This document shows, in pieces, positions 1 through 5,067 of a stretch of 5,675 nt of DNA; positions within the stretch are counted from its first letter, which is position 1; each line of letters starts with the position of its first letter. Below the pieces are notes generated by a model. It was given only the letters and a program-made list of their open reading frames with translations, was not told the origin of the DNA and made no database searches. A program made the position numbers and the translations under genes. Source of the DNA: Oscillospiraceae bacterium (GTDB lineage: Bacteria > Bacillota > Clostridia > Oscillospirales > Ruminococcaceae); assembly GCA_028694405.1 (NCBI GenBank), contig JAQUTM010000144.1, positions 1-5,675 of the forward strand. Reading direction: 5' to 3'.

Positions 1-657
1 TAAACCGAAAATAGGCCAGCCCGGATCGTCCGGATGACATGCCATTACCATGCCTACTTCCTCACATACAGGGATAATTGCATCTAAAAAGTATTTGTAG
101 TTTTCCAGCAGCTTTTCGGTGTCTACGGCTTTGTACAGCTCTAATGTCTTTTCAAGCTCTGCCAAGCGCTCGGGCTCCCAGCCAGGCAGAGTAAAGCCGT
201 TGCTGCTTTCTGCTGTTTTTCTTACTATCTCTAAAGGCGTCATATCGCCCAATTCTTTTTCATCGTAATACAAGCTGTTGCTGCCGTCTTCCGGTATCTC
301 TCTTGCCAAATCTGTACGCAGCCAGTCCAGCACCGGCATAAAGTTGTAAATGATTACCTTTACGCCGTATTTTGCTAAGTTTCGTATTGTTGTTTTGTAA
401 TTTTCAATGTAGGTGTCGCGCGTATCAAGGCCCAGTTTAATATCCTCGTGTACGTTTACACTTTCTATTACCTCGCACTCTAGCCCTGCTGCCTGTACTT
501 CCTCTACATAGCCCTTTATTTCTTCCTCGGTCCATACCTCGCCTGCTGCTTTATAGTCCAGCAAGCCCATAATTCCACTCATGCCGGGTATCTGTTTTAT
601 CTGCTTTAAGCTAATTGCGTCGCTCTCTTTTCCATACCATCGAAATGTCATTTTCAT
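1..657 (-). CDS. uxuA: Mannonate dehydratase UxuA, C-terminal part beyond the left edge
   Basis: UxuA dehydrates D-mannonate to 2-keto-3-deoxygluconate in the cytoplasm, in the glucuronate branch of hexuronate breakdown. The 219 visible codons begin MKMTFRWYG and stay in frame to position 1, so only the C-terminal part is missing (family members are roughly 350-400 residues). Segments I recognise as typical of the family are IPGMSGI (23-29), ESVNVHEDIKLG (65-76), IENYKTTIRNL (84-94), YNFMPVLDW (104-112), TLPGWEPE (156-163) and HPDDPGWPIFGL (208-219); His208 is a likely ligand of the catalytic metal. The start is fixed by a strong GGGGAGGA ribosome binding site at 666-673. It is the last visible gene of the leftward operon, 79 bp after the KdgF-like cupin, with an inverted repeat in the gap. 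The family is clear; the activity is inferred from it. Confidence 0.95.
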   Translation of the reverse strand, partial: MKMTFRWYGKESDAISLKQIKQIPGMSGIMGLLDYKAAGEVWTEEEIKGYVEEVQAAGLECEVIESVNVHEDIKLGLDTRDTYIENYKTTIRNLAKYGVKVIIYNFMPVLDWLRTDLAREIPEDGSNSLYYDEKELGDMTPLEIVRKTAESSNGFTLPGWEPERLAELEKTLELYKAVDTEKLLENYKYFLDAIIPVCEEVGMVMACHPDDPGWPIFGL

Positions 658-693
658 ACTGATAGTCCTCCCCGTGTGTTGCTTTTTATTTTA

Positions 694-731
694 TTGTGCT
701 GCAGCCAAAACACAGCCCGGCCGCAGCACAA
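694..731 (-). other. Intercistronic inverted repeat between kdgF and uxuA
   Basis: Nine-base arms TTGTGCTGC (694-702) and GCAGCACAA (723-731) are perfect reverse complements. After one mismatch, three more pairs form (704-706 with 719-721), leaving a 12-base loop. In the leftward transcript the hairpin begins six bases after the cupin stop codon. The sequence after it is A-rich, not a U-run, so it does not look like an intrinsic terminator. An RNA processing or stability element, or a protein-binding dyad, are possible; the role is inference. Confidence 0.5.
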
Positions 732-736
732 CTTGT

Positions 737-1084
737 TTATACAAAATCCTTGCGCATAGGTGTAAAAAAGTCTACCAGTATCCCATCTTCCAAACAGGTG
801 CAGCCATGCTCAACGCCGTCTTGTTTTAACAAAGTATCTCCGGCGCGCACAATGCGGGTTTCGTTACCAATGGTAAACTCAAAAACTCCACTTGCCACAT
901 AAGTAATTTGCGTGTGAGGATGGCTGTGCATTGCCCCAACTCCGCCTTTTTTAAACGTATTTTCTACACACATTGCATCTTCACAATAAGCAGCTACGCG
1001 GCGTACTACATCCGGCGCTACTTCTTCTGCTAACAGGTTCTGGTGAGAAACCCATTGTTCGTCTTTTTGTGCTTTTATGTCCAT
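737..1084 (-). CDS. kdgF: KdgF-like single-domain cupin (unsaturated uronate linearisation)
   Basis: This is a 115-residue single-domain cupin, the usual size for KdgF. Characterised KdgF proteins convert cyclic 4,5-unsaturated monouronates, released from pectin or alginate oligomers by lyases, to the linear keto form for KduI/KduD or equivalent enzymes. The first cupin motif, HSHPHTQITYVASGVFEFTIG (53-73), supplies His53, His55 and Gln59 as likely metal ligands. The second motif region, DGVEHGCTCLEDGILVDFFTP (89-109), supplies His93. The closing FTPMRKDFV resembles KdgF proteins I know. The start follows a modest GGGAG ribosome binding site at 1091-1095, weaker than those of its neighbours. 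It lies 24 bp after the YcxB-like gene. Small cupins are functionally diverse, so the assignment rests on motif resemblance plus the neighbouring uxuA and TRAP genes. An alternative is a sugar-binding or isomerising cupin of unknown substrate. Confidence 0.8.
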   Translation of the reverse strand: MDIKAQKDEQWVSHQNLLAEEVAPDVVRRVAAYCEDAMCVENTFKKGGVGAMHSHPHTQITYVASGVFEFTIGNETRIVRAGDTLLKQDGVEHGCTCLEDGILVDFFTPMRKDFV

Positions 1085-1108
1085 TGTTTTCTCCCAATAA
1101 CCAAAAGT

Positions 1109-1642
1109 TTAACCTTTTTCGTACCAAGGTTTTTTCTGTACTAATTTTTCGGCGGCCATTCTTTGGCCTGCAAGCGTCCAAAGCTGCTCTTCTTCTCCGC
1201 TCTCCATACCCTCTATGGGGATAATAAAAGCGCGTTGCGGCGTCATATACAAATAAAAATATTGCTTTGTGCGAAACAACTTCCACACTTGACTCCATTG
1301 ATAATCAGCCTTTTCATGGTTGTTTTCTACGTGGATAGCCTCATTATTAAGGCGAAAAGAATATACCACCCTCGGTTTTTCCAAACCGAAGTTTTTCGCC
1401 TCTTTTATAGCATATCCACGCAGACTTAAAGACATCCACAACGGAATCAATAAGGCAAGTACCAACAAAATCCAGCCTAAAACTGTATTTTTCAGCACAA
1501 AGTTCATAATTGCAAACAACGCCAAAAGCAACGGAAAAACGAGCAAATTTCGACTTGCCTTATTTAAATAATAGCTGCGAAAACGACAAAAATTTAAATA
1601 ATCTTTTTTAGACAATAAACTGTCAATCGAAATTGACTCCAT
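1109..1642 (-). CDS. YcxB-like membrane protein of unknown function
   Basis: This 177-residue protein resembles the YcxB-like family, whose role is unknown. An N-terminal cytoplasmic-type segment (1-30) is followed by two hydrophobic helices at about 32-50 and 53-74, joined by a very short turn (KN), so both ends should face the same side. The soluble C-terminal domain carries the pattern that suggests the family: VVYSFRLNNEAIHVE (92-106), a DYQWSQVWKLFRTKQYFYLYM stretch (113-133) and AFIIPIEGM (138-146). The AAGGAG ribosome binding site (1648-1653) supports the ATG at 1642 and sits beside the dctM stop codon, 12 bp upstream, so co-translation with the transporter is likely. It separates transporter from enzyme genes in the operon. 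It might be a transporter accessory or a chance operon passenger; nothing in the sequence decides this. Confidence 0.75.
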   Translation of the reverse strand: MESISIDSLLSKKDYLNFCRFRSYYLNKASRNLLVFPLLLALFAIMNFVLKNTVLGWILLVLALLIPLWMSLSLRGYAIKEAKNFGLEKPRVVYSFRLNNEAIHVENNHEKADYQWSQVWKLFRTKQYFYLYMTPQRAFIIPIEGMESGEEEQLWTLAGQRMAAEKLVQKKPWYEKG

Positions 1643-1654
1643 AAAAGCTCCTTT

Positions 1655-2947
1655 TTATCCTACAAGAGAAGGCAGGAATAGACTGATTGCGGGTATAAAA
1701 GTAACCATAATCAGTGTAATTAACATACAAATATAGAACGGCAGCGTTGCTTTAACCACACGCTCCATAGGTACGCCGGAAACGGCTGAGCCGATAAATA
1801 AAACAGCGCCAACAGGAGGTGTTAACAAACCGATACCGCAGTTTAATACAACTATGATACCAAACTGTATGGGGTCTATACCGATAGAAACTGCCAAAGG
1901 CAGCAAAATCGGAGTAGCAATCAAAATAATCGGCGCCATATCCATAATGCAGCCCAAAACCAACAAAATCAGGTTTAACAGCAATGCCAAAACAATGGGG
2001 TTATCGGTAACGCTGGTAATTGCCTTAGCTGCCATTTCGGGTACATGCAGATAGGTTAAGCAATAACCAAAAATGCTGGAAGTGGCAATTAAGATTAATA
2101 CGATGGAAAGTGTATTTACAGCGTCGCCTATTACGCGCCAAACGCCTTTCCAATCCAAACCGCGGTAAATAAACACGCTTACAAACAAGCTGTAAATAAC
2201 AGCAATAGCAGCACTTTCGGTAGCGGTAAACCAACCACCGCAAACGCCAACAACTACAATAATAATTACGGCCAAAGCCCAAATGGATTTACCTAACTGG
2301 CGAATAAAGTTACCAACAGAGAAAGGCTCGCCCTTAGGATAGTTACGTTTTACAGAAATAATGTAAGAGCCTACCATCAAGGATAAAGCCAATACAGCAG
2401 CGGGCAAATAACCTGCTAAGAACAAGCTGCCTACAGAGATACCGCCTGCGGTAGTTGCGTAAATAACCATGTTATGGCTGGGAGGTACAAGCAAGCCCTC
2501 ACAGCTGGAAGTGATGGTAACGGCTGTAGAGAAGTCATCGTCATAGCCTTGCTCAACCATCATGGGGATTAAGATAGAACCCAAGGAAGCTGTGTCAGCA
2601 GATGCAGAGCCGGAGATGCCGCCAAAGAAGTAGCTGGCTACAATGTTAACCATTGCCATACCGCCGCGCATCCAACCAACAAGAGAGTTTGCCAAATCAA
2701 TCAGCTTTTCCGAAATACCGCCTGAACCCATCAAAACGCCCATGGTAATAAAGAACGGTACCGCCATTAAGCTAAACGAGCTAATACCTTTTACCATTTG
2801 CTGGCATACAGACTGTAAAGGAAGACCCAGTGACAATAAACAAAAAATAGAAGAAAGAGCTACCGCATAAGCGATAGGAAAACGTAAAAATACCATGACA
2901 AAAAAAGTGCCAAGTAAAACGAGGATGGCTAAATTTTCCGGTGTCAT
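1655..2947 (-). CDS. dctM: TRAP transporter large membrane subunit DctM
   Basis: This is the large, transport-forming subunit of a tripartite ATP-independent periplasmic (TRAP) transporter. In this family it couples uptake of an organic acid, delivered by the binding protein, to an ion gradient, usually sodium. The 430-residue length is normal for DctM. The protein is hydrophobic throughout, with about a dozen membrane segments. Family-typical segments include FLRFPIAYAVALSS (21-34), the GGISGSASADTASLGSILIP stretch with the following MMVEQGYDDDFS, LLVPPSHNMVIYATTAGG, and the C-terminal NCGIGLLTPPVGAVLFIGSA. The start codon shares one base with the dctQ stop (TAATG), indicating translational coupling and equal dosage of the two membrane subunits. 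No frameshift or missing segment is apparent. The family is certain; a uronate substrate is inferred from uxuA and the KdgF-like gene downstream. Confidence 0.96.
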   Translation of the reverse strand: MTPENLAILVLLGTFFVMVFLRFPIAYAVALSSIFCLLSLGLPLQSVCQQMVKGISSFSLMAVPFFITMGVLMGSGGISEKLIDLANSLVGWMRGGMAMVNIVASYFFGGISGSASADTASLGSILIPMMVEQGYDDDFSTAVTITSSCEGLLVPPSHNMVIYATTAGGISVGSLFLAGYLPAAVLALSLMVGSYIISVKRNYPKGEPFSVGNFIRQLGKSIWALAVIIIVVVGVCGGWFTATESAAIAVIYSLFVSVFIYRGLDWKGVWRVIGDAVNTLSIVLILIATSSIFGYCLTYLHVPEMAAKAITSVTDNPIVLALLLNLILLVLGCIMDMAPIILIATPILLPLAVSIGIDPIQFGIIVVLNCGIGLLTPPVGAVLFIGSAVSGVPMERVVKATLPFYICMLITLIMVTFIPAISLFLPSLVG

Positions 2948-3468
2948 TAGTTTTCCTCCTTTACAAAGAAACTTTTAATGTGCGTGTAAATGGCTTCAAA
3001 CTCAAATACAACCATAGCTACGCCGGCTAAGGGTACAGGGAAGTACATCCAAAAGCGGGATAGCTTAGGCAAGCTAACATAGCTGCCTTTTGCGCCAATT
3101 CCGGAAGCATATTTCCAACCTACAACAATCATAACGATTGCCAAAGCAAAAACAGCAAGATCTGCCAAAATATCCAAGGATTTTTTCAAGTTTTCGGGCA
3201 GATAAGAGTCTAGCGCTGTCATACGAATATGCGCACCGCGTCTGATGGCCAGCGCTGCAGAGAGAAACGCCATATAAGACATACAGGTTAAAACAATCTC
3301 TTCACTCCAAGAAGGATCCGGAATGAAAGGAATGTAACGGCCAAGAACAGCCATAGTGGTAATTAAAATATCTACAACTAAGAGAATTTTACATATAAGC
3401 AATGTGATGTTATAAACAACATCATAGGCCGGCCTTATTTTGTCAACTTTTTCAAAAAATGACGGCAT
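2947..3468 (-). CDS. dctQ: TRAP transporter small membrane subunit DctQ
   Basis: This is the small membrane subunit that pairs with DctM in the TRAP transporter. From the chosen start it is 173 residues with four predicted membrane helices at about 17-45, 58-75, 99-119 and 140-160. The family signature is SWSEEIV (53-59) before the second helix and RRGAHIRMTALDSYLP (76-91) after it. The frame is open back to an ATG at 3522, but the extra 18 residues (Cys-rich, MPCCFVCLKTC) are unlikely to be used: an AAAGGAG ribosome binding site at 3477-3483 lies eight bases before the ATG at 3468, and the longer version would begin within the hairpin that follows dctP. The stop overlaps the dctM start by one base. 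Its leader is separated from dctP by that hairpin, which suggests lower expression than the binding protein. Confidence 0.93.
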   Translation of the reverse strand: MPSFFEKVDKIRPAYDVVYNITLLICKILLVVDILITTMAVLGRYIPFIPDPSWSEEIVLTCMSYMAFLSAALAIRRGAHIRMTALDSYLPENLKKSLDILADLAVFALAIVMIVVGWKYASGIGAKGSYVSLPKLSRFWMYFPVPLAGVAMVVFEFEAIYTHIKSFFVKEEN

Positions 3469-3476
3469 AAAGGTAA

Positions 3477-3483
3477 CTCCTTT
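3477..3483 (-). promoter_or_regulatory. Ribosome binding site that sets the dctQ start
   Basis: On the minus strand this reads AAAGGAG, eight bases before the ATG at 3468. It favours the 173-residue DctQ over the 191-residue version starting at 3522. Confidence 0.85.
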
Positions 3484-3516
3484 CAAGTCACACGTTTTCA
3501 AACAAACGAAGCAACA

Positions 3517-3550
3517 AGGCACAGAGAGACATTTTTGTTTCTCTGTGCCT
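3517..3550 (-). terminator. Hairpin between dctP and dctQ, probable partial terminator or mRNA-stabilising stem
   Basis: Perfect 11-base arms AGGCACAGAGA (3517-3527) and TCTCTGTGCCT (3540-3550) flank a 12-base loop. In the leftward transcript two more pairs can form inside a mismatch, leaving a six-base loop. The transcript then continues TTGTTGCTTCGTTTGTTTG, which is T-rich but interrupted, so termination would be incomplete. The hairpin starts 31 bases past the dctP stop codon. It would leave a short, 3'-protected dctP message and let a fraction of polymerases continue into dctQ, matching the higher demand for binding protein than for membrane subunits. Confidence 0.65.
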
Positions 3551-3581
3551 CATTATTATAGTTTCTTAATGAATACGCAAA

Positions 3582-4640
3582 TTATTGCATATCAACAATT
3601 TTCTGGTACAATTCTTCGCTGCCTTTTGTTGCAGAAGCAATTACGTCTTTACATGCTTCCTGCCAAGGAGCTTTGTCAGTTACTTCAACAACATTAACGC
3701 CGTCTGCTTTTAACTCTTCCAAAACTTTGTTCTCAGCATCTTCAGAAAGCTTTTTGTTAAAGTCAGAAGCATATTTAGCAGCCTCTGTCATGTAGCCCTG
3801 TTGCTCAGCAGACAATTTGTTCCAAGCTTCGTCTGTGATGATAACTTGGATAGCGCCCAAGGTGTGGCCGTCCAAAATTAAGTTAGCTGCAACTTCGGGG
3901 AATGCATTAGATTTGTAGTTAGCAATAGGTTGCTCAGCACCGTCAACAACGCCGGTTTGCAAAGCAGAGTACAACTCGTTAAAAGCAACTACTGTAGCAC
4001 TTGCGCCCAAGCCTTCAACCATACCTACCATAACGGGGTCGTTGGAAACACGGATTTTCATGCCTTTCAAATCAGCAATGCTGTTTACAGGTTTTGTTGT
4101 AAAGAAGTGACGGAAGCCTTCTTCGCCGTAGAACAAGCCACGAACGCCAAGACCGATGTCACTGGGCTCTTGCAAAAACTCGGGAGCCAACTCACTGTTA
4201 ACAAAGTTCCAGTAATGCTCACGGCCTACAAATGTGTAAGGGATAGAAAGCAATTTGGATTTCTCTGCGCCGTAGCTTGTTAAAGCGAAAGCAGAGATAC
4301 GAGACATATCAATAGTGCCGCCGCCACCAAGCATGGTGTCCAAAACGTCATTCTCAGAACCCAAAACGCCACTGGCTTGCAAGTCAATTTTAATAGTGCC
4401 GCCGGAAAGCTCTTCAACTTTCTCTTTAAAAGCGGTATCAGTTTGACCTACGATTGTATCCAAGGGGTTAACCTCTGCATATACAAAAGTAACTACTTCG
4501 TCTTTTGCGGGCTCAGAAGCAGCAGGTGTAGAGGAAGCAGCGCCGGAGCTAGCAGGTGTAGAGCTAGCGGAATTGCCACAACCAACCATCAATGTAGCCA
4601 TCATCATAACAGCCAAAACAAGTGCGATAAATTTTTTCAT
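3582..4640 (-). CDS. dctP: TRAP transporter solute-binding lipoprotein DctP
   Basis: This is the extracytoplasmic solute receptor of the TRAP transporter. From the chosen start it is 352 residues. It opens with a lipoprotein signal (MKKFIALVLAVMMMATLMVG, then Cys21 as the likely lipidated residue, with a slightly unusual Met at -3), followed by a Ser/Ala/Thr/Pro-rich tether to about residue 48. The DctP fold follows: a GSENDVLDTMLGGG helix (94-107), IPYTF (133-137), and the core signature DLKGMKIRVS (190-199), whose Arg197 is the expected partner of the substrate carboxylate, then FNELYSALQTGVVDGAEQPI (220-239). An in-frame ATG at 4673 would put charged residues before the signal peptide and has no good ribosome binding site, whereas AAGGAGGAG precedes 4640. 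It is the first gene of the leftward operon, next to the divergent regulator. The ligand is inferred to be a uronate or uronide from downstream genes; other organic acids are not excluded by sequence. Confidence 0.96.
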   Translation of the reverse strand: MKKFIALVLAVMMMATLMVGCGNSASSTPASSGAASSTPAASEPAKDEVVTFVYAEVNPLDTIVGQTDTAFKEKVEELSGGTIKIDLQASGVLGSENDVLDTMLGGGGTIDMSRISAFALTSYGAEKSKLLSIPYTFVGREHYWNFVNSELAPEFLQEPSDIGLGVRGLFYGEEGFRHFFTTKPVNSIADLKGMKIRVSNDPVMVGMVEGLGASATVVAFNELYSALQTGVVDGAEQPIANYKSNAFPEVAANLILDGHTLGAIQVIITDEAWNKLSAEQQGYMTEAAKYASDFNKKLSEDAENKVLEELKADGVNVVEVTDKAPWQEACKDVIASATKGSEELYQKIVDMQ

Positions 4641-4649
4641 GGTGTAAAA

Positions 4650-4658
4650 CTCCTCCTT
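4650..4658 (-). promoter_or_regulatory. Ribosome binding site that sets the dctP start
   Basis: On the minus strand this reads AAGGAGGAG, nine bases before the ATG at 4640. It is a near-ideal site and places the start directly before the lipoprotein signal, ruling against the upstream in-frame ATG at 4673. Confidence 0.88.
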
Positions 4659-4679
4659 CAATTTGTTAAACAATCCTTC

Positions 4680-4713
4680 AAGAGAAAACGTTTTTTCAAA
4701 CTTTTCTTCTCTT
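4680..4713 (-). other. Possible 5'-end stem-loop of the dctP leader RNA
   Basis: Arms AAGAGAA (4680-4686) and TTCTCTT (4707-4713) are reverse complements, and one G-U and one A-U pair would extend the stem to nine pairs. The predicted transcription start (near 4714) falls at the outer edge, so the stem would sit at the very 5' end of the message, a position that can protect mRNA from decay. The palindrome AAAACGTTTT lies in its distal arm and loop. This is inference from base pairing only. Confidence 0.4.
4685..4694. promoter_or_regulatory. Operator-like palindrome in the dctP leader
   Basis: AAAACGTTTT is a perfect 10-base palindrome centred on CG, as is common for LacI-family operators. 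It lies about 25 bases downstream of the predicted dctP transcription start, where a bound protein would block elongation or initiation. The same core occurs at the divergent regulator promoter (5040-5048), arguing for one protein at both. A CcpA catabolite site is an alternative because the core resembles cre, although the outer positions match cre well on one side only. Confidence 0.6.
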
Positions 4714-4720
4714 TGGTTTC

Positions 4721-4749
4721 ATAATAGCATTGGAAATATTCATTTTCAA
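4721..4749 (-). promoter_or_regulatory. Predicted sigma-A-type promoter of the dctPQM operon
   Basis: On the minus strand, TTGAAA (4749-4744) is followed after exactly 17 bases by TATTAT (4726-4721). A TG two positions before the -10 hexamer (TGC-TATTAT) gives it an extended -10. Transcription would begin near 4714, leaving a leader of about 74 bases before the dctP ATG. Confidence 0.75.
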
Positions 4750-4849
4750 GAAATTTTAATCGCATATAACGCCAAATATTTTTTCCCAATCTAGGCAAAA
4801 TATACAAAAAGAAGAAAAAATAAGAGAAAAAAGCGAAAAACTATTTTTT

Positions 4850-4861
4850 GCAATCGATTGC
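4850..4861. promoter_or_regulatory. Perfect 12-base palindrome, possible second operator
   Basis: GCAATCGATTGC is its own reverse complement and is centred on CG, in an otherwise almost GC-free stretch. Its sequence differs outside the centre from the AAAACGTTT sites, so if it is an operator it probably serves a different protein or a different binding mode. It lies about 100 bases upstream of the dctP -35 element and about 140 bases upstream of the regulator -35, so activation or looping would be more plausible than direct promoter blockage. Confidence 0.4.
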
Positions 4862-4888
4862 GCAACTAAAATTTTTTAGTAATTGCTT

Positions 4889-4903
4889 TTTCACATTGTG
4901 AAA
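4889..4903. promoter_or_regulatory. 15-base dyad TTTCACA-T-TGTGAAA
   Basis: Perfect seven-base arms flank a single central T. The arm order (TCACA then TGTGA) is the reverse of CRP or Rex sites, so neither is claimed. It may be a regulator site or a very short-loop artefact; no known family is recognised. Confidence 0.3.
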
Positions 4904-4950
4904 CGAATTTGTTTTTTTTACTATATTTTTCGTCAATTAGAAAAAGTTAC

Positions 4951-4970
4951 AAAATAATTAAAAATAATTA
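4951..4970. repeat. Tandem 10-base direct repeat
   Basis: AAAATAATTA is repeated twice in perfect tandem, one helical turn apart. It ends about 32 bases before the -35 element of the regulator promoter. It could act as an AT-rich upstream element or be a simple slippage product. Confidence 0.5.
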
Positions 4971-5002
4971 CACTAAAAACAGCATTTTTATTATAAAATC
5001 CT

Positions 5003-5031
5003 TTGTAAAAATAAAAACCTTATAGTATAAT
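5003..5031 (+). promoter_or_regulatory. Predicted sigma-A-type promoter of the LacI-family regulator
   Basis: TTGTAA (5003-5008) is separated by exactly 17 bases from a consensus TATAAT (5026-5031). Transcription should begin near 5038, about 30 bases before the GTG start. The AAAACGTTT palindrome begins at about the start site, the classic position for autorepression. Confidence 0.8.
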
Positions 5032-5039
5032 AAGGAAGT

Positions 5040-5048
5040 AAAACGTTT
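5040..5048. promoter_or_regulatory. Operator-like palindrome at the regulator transcription start
   Basis: AAAACGTTT contains the 8-base palindrome AAACGTTT (5041-5048) and shares nine bases with the site in the dctP leader. It covers about +2 to +11 of the predicted transcript. An overlapping dyad AAGGAA (5032-5037)/TTCCTT (5047-5052) has a different centre and could fold in the leader RNA. Binding by the encoded LacI-family protein, giving autorepression, is the inferred role. Confidence 0.6.
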
Positions 5049-5053
5049 CCTTA

Positions 5054-5062
5054 AAAGGAGGA
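5054..5062 (+). promoter_or_regulatory. Ribosome binding site that sets the GTG start of the regulator
   Basis: AAAGGAGGA precedes GTG at 5068 by five bases (six from the AGGAGG core). The nearby ATG at 5081 is in a different frame, so GTG is the start that fits both spacing and the LacI-type helix-turn-helix frame. Confidence 0.85.
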
Positions 5063-5067
5063 CTACC

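Larger units (their letters stand above)
4750..5002. other. AT-rich intergenic core between the divergent promoters
   Basis: These roughly 250 bases have no credible gene. They are dominated by A- and T-runs and would be flexible or curved. They contain a perfect 12-base palindrome (4850-4861), a short dyad ACTAAAA/TTTTAGT (4865-4880), a 15-base dyad (4889-4903) and a tandem 10-base repeat (4951-4970). No further convincing -35/-10 pair was found on either strand. The length and the dyads suggest additional regulator binding, but some of this structure may be a by-product of AT-richness. Confidence 0.5.

Noticed and set aside
681..697. Separate promoter for uxuA in the AT-rich stretch after the hairpin
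   Set aside because: A -10-like AATAAAAT is present on the minus strand, but no acceptable -35 element lies at 16-18 bases.
3487..3500. TGAAAACGTGTGAC on the minus strand upstream of dctQ as another operator or cre site
   Set aside because: Only one half matches the AAAACGTTT core; the other half lacks symmetry, and no promoter accompanies it.
3469..3522. In-frame upstream ATG at 3522 adding an 18-residue Cys-rich extension to DctQ
   Set aside because: The start would fall inside the intercistronic hairpin arm; the ATG at 3468 has a well-placed AAAGGAG.
4641..4673. In-frame upstream ATG at 4673 adding 11 residues to DctP
   Set aside because: It would place Lys/Glu-rich residues before the lipoprotein signal and lacks a good ribosome binding site, whereas AAGGAGGAG precedes the ATG at 4640.
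3930..4724. Plus-strand open frames of 115-117 codons antisense to dctP (3930-4283 and 4377-4724)
   Set aside because: They have no recognisable domain or ribosome binding site and lie opposite a certain gene in a frame that mirrors its codons.
4889..4903. TTTCACATTGTGAAA as a Rex or CRP site
   Set aside because: The half-sites are in the opposite order and the spacer is one base, which fits neither family.
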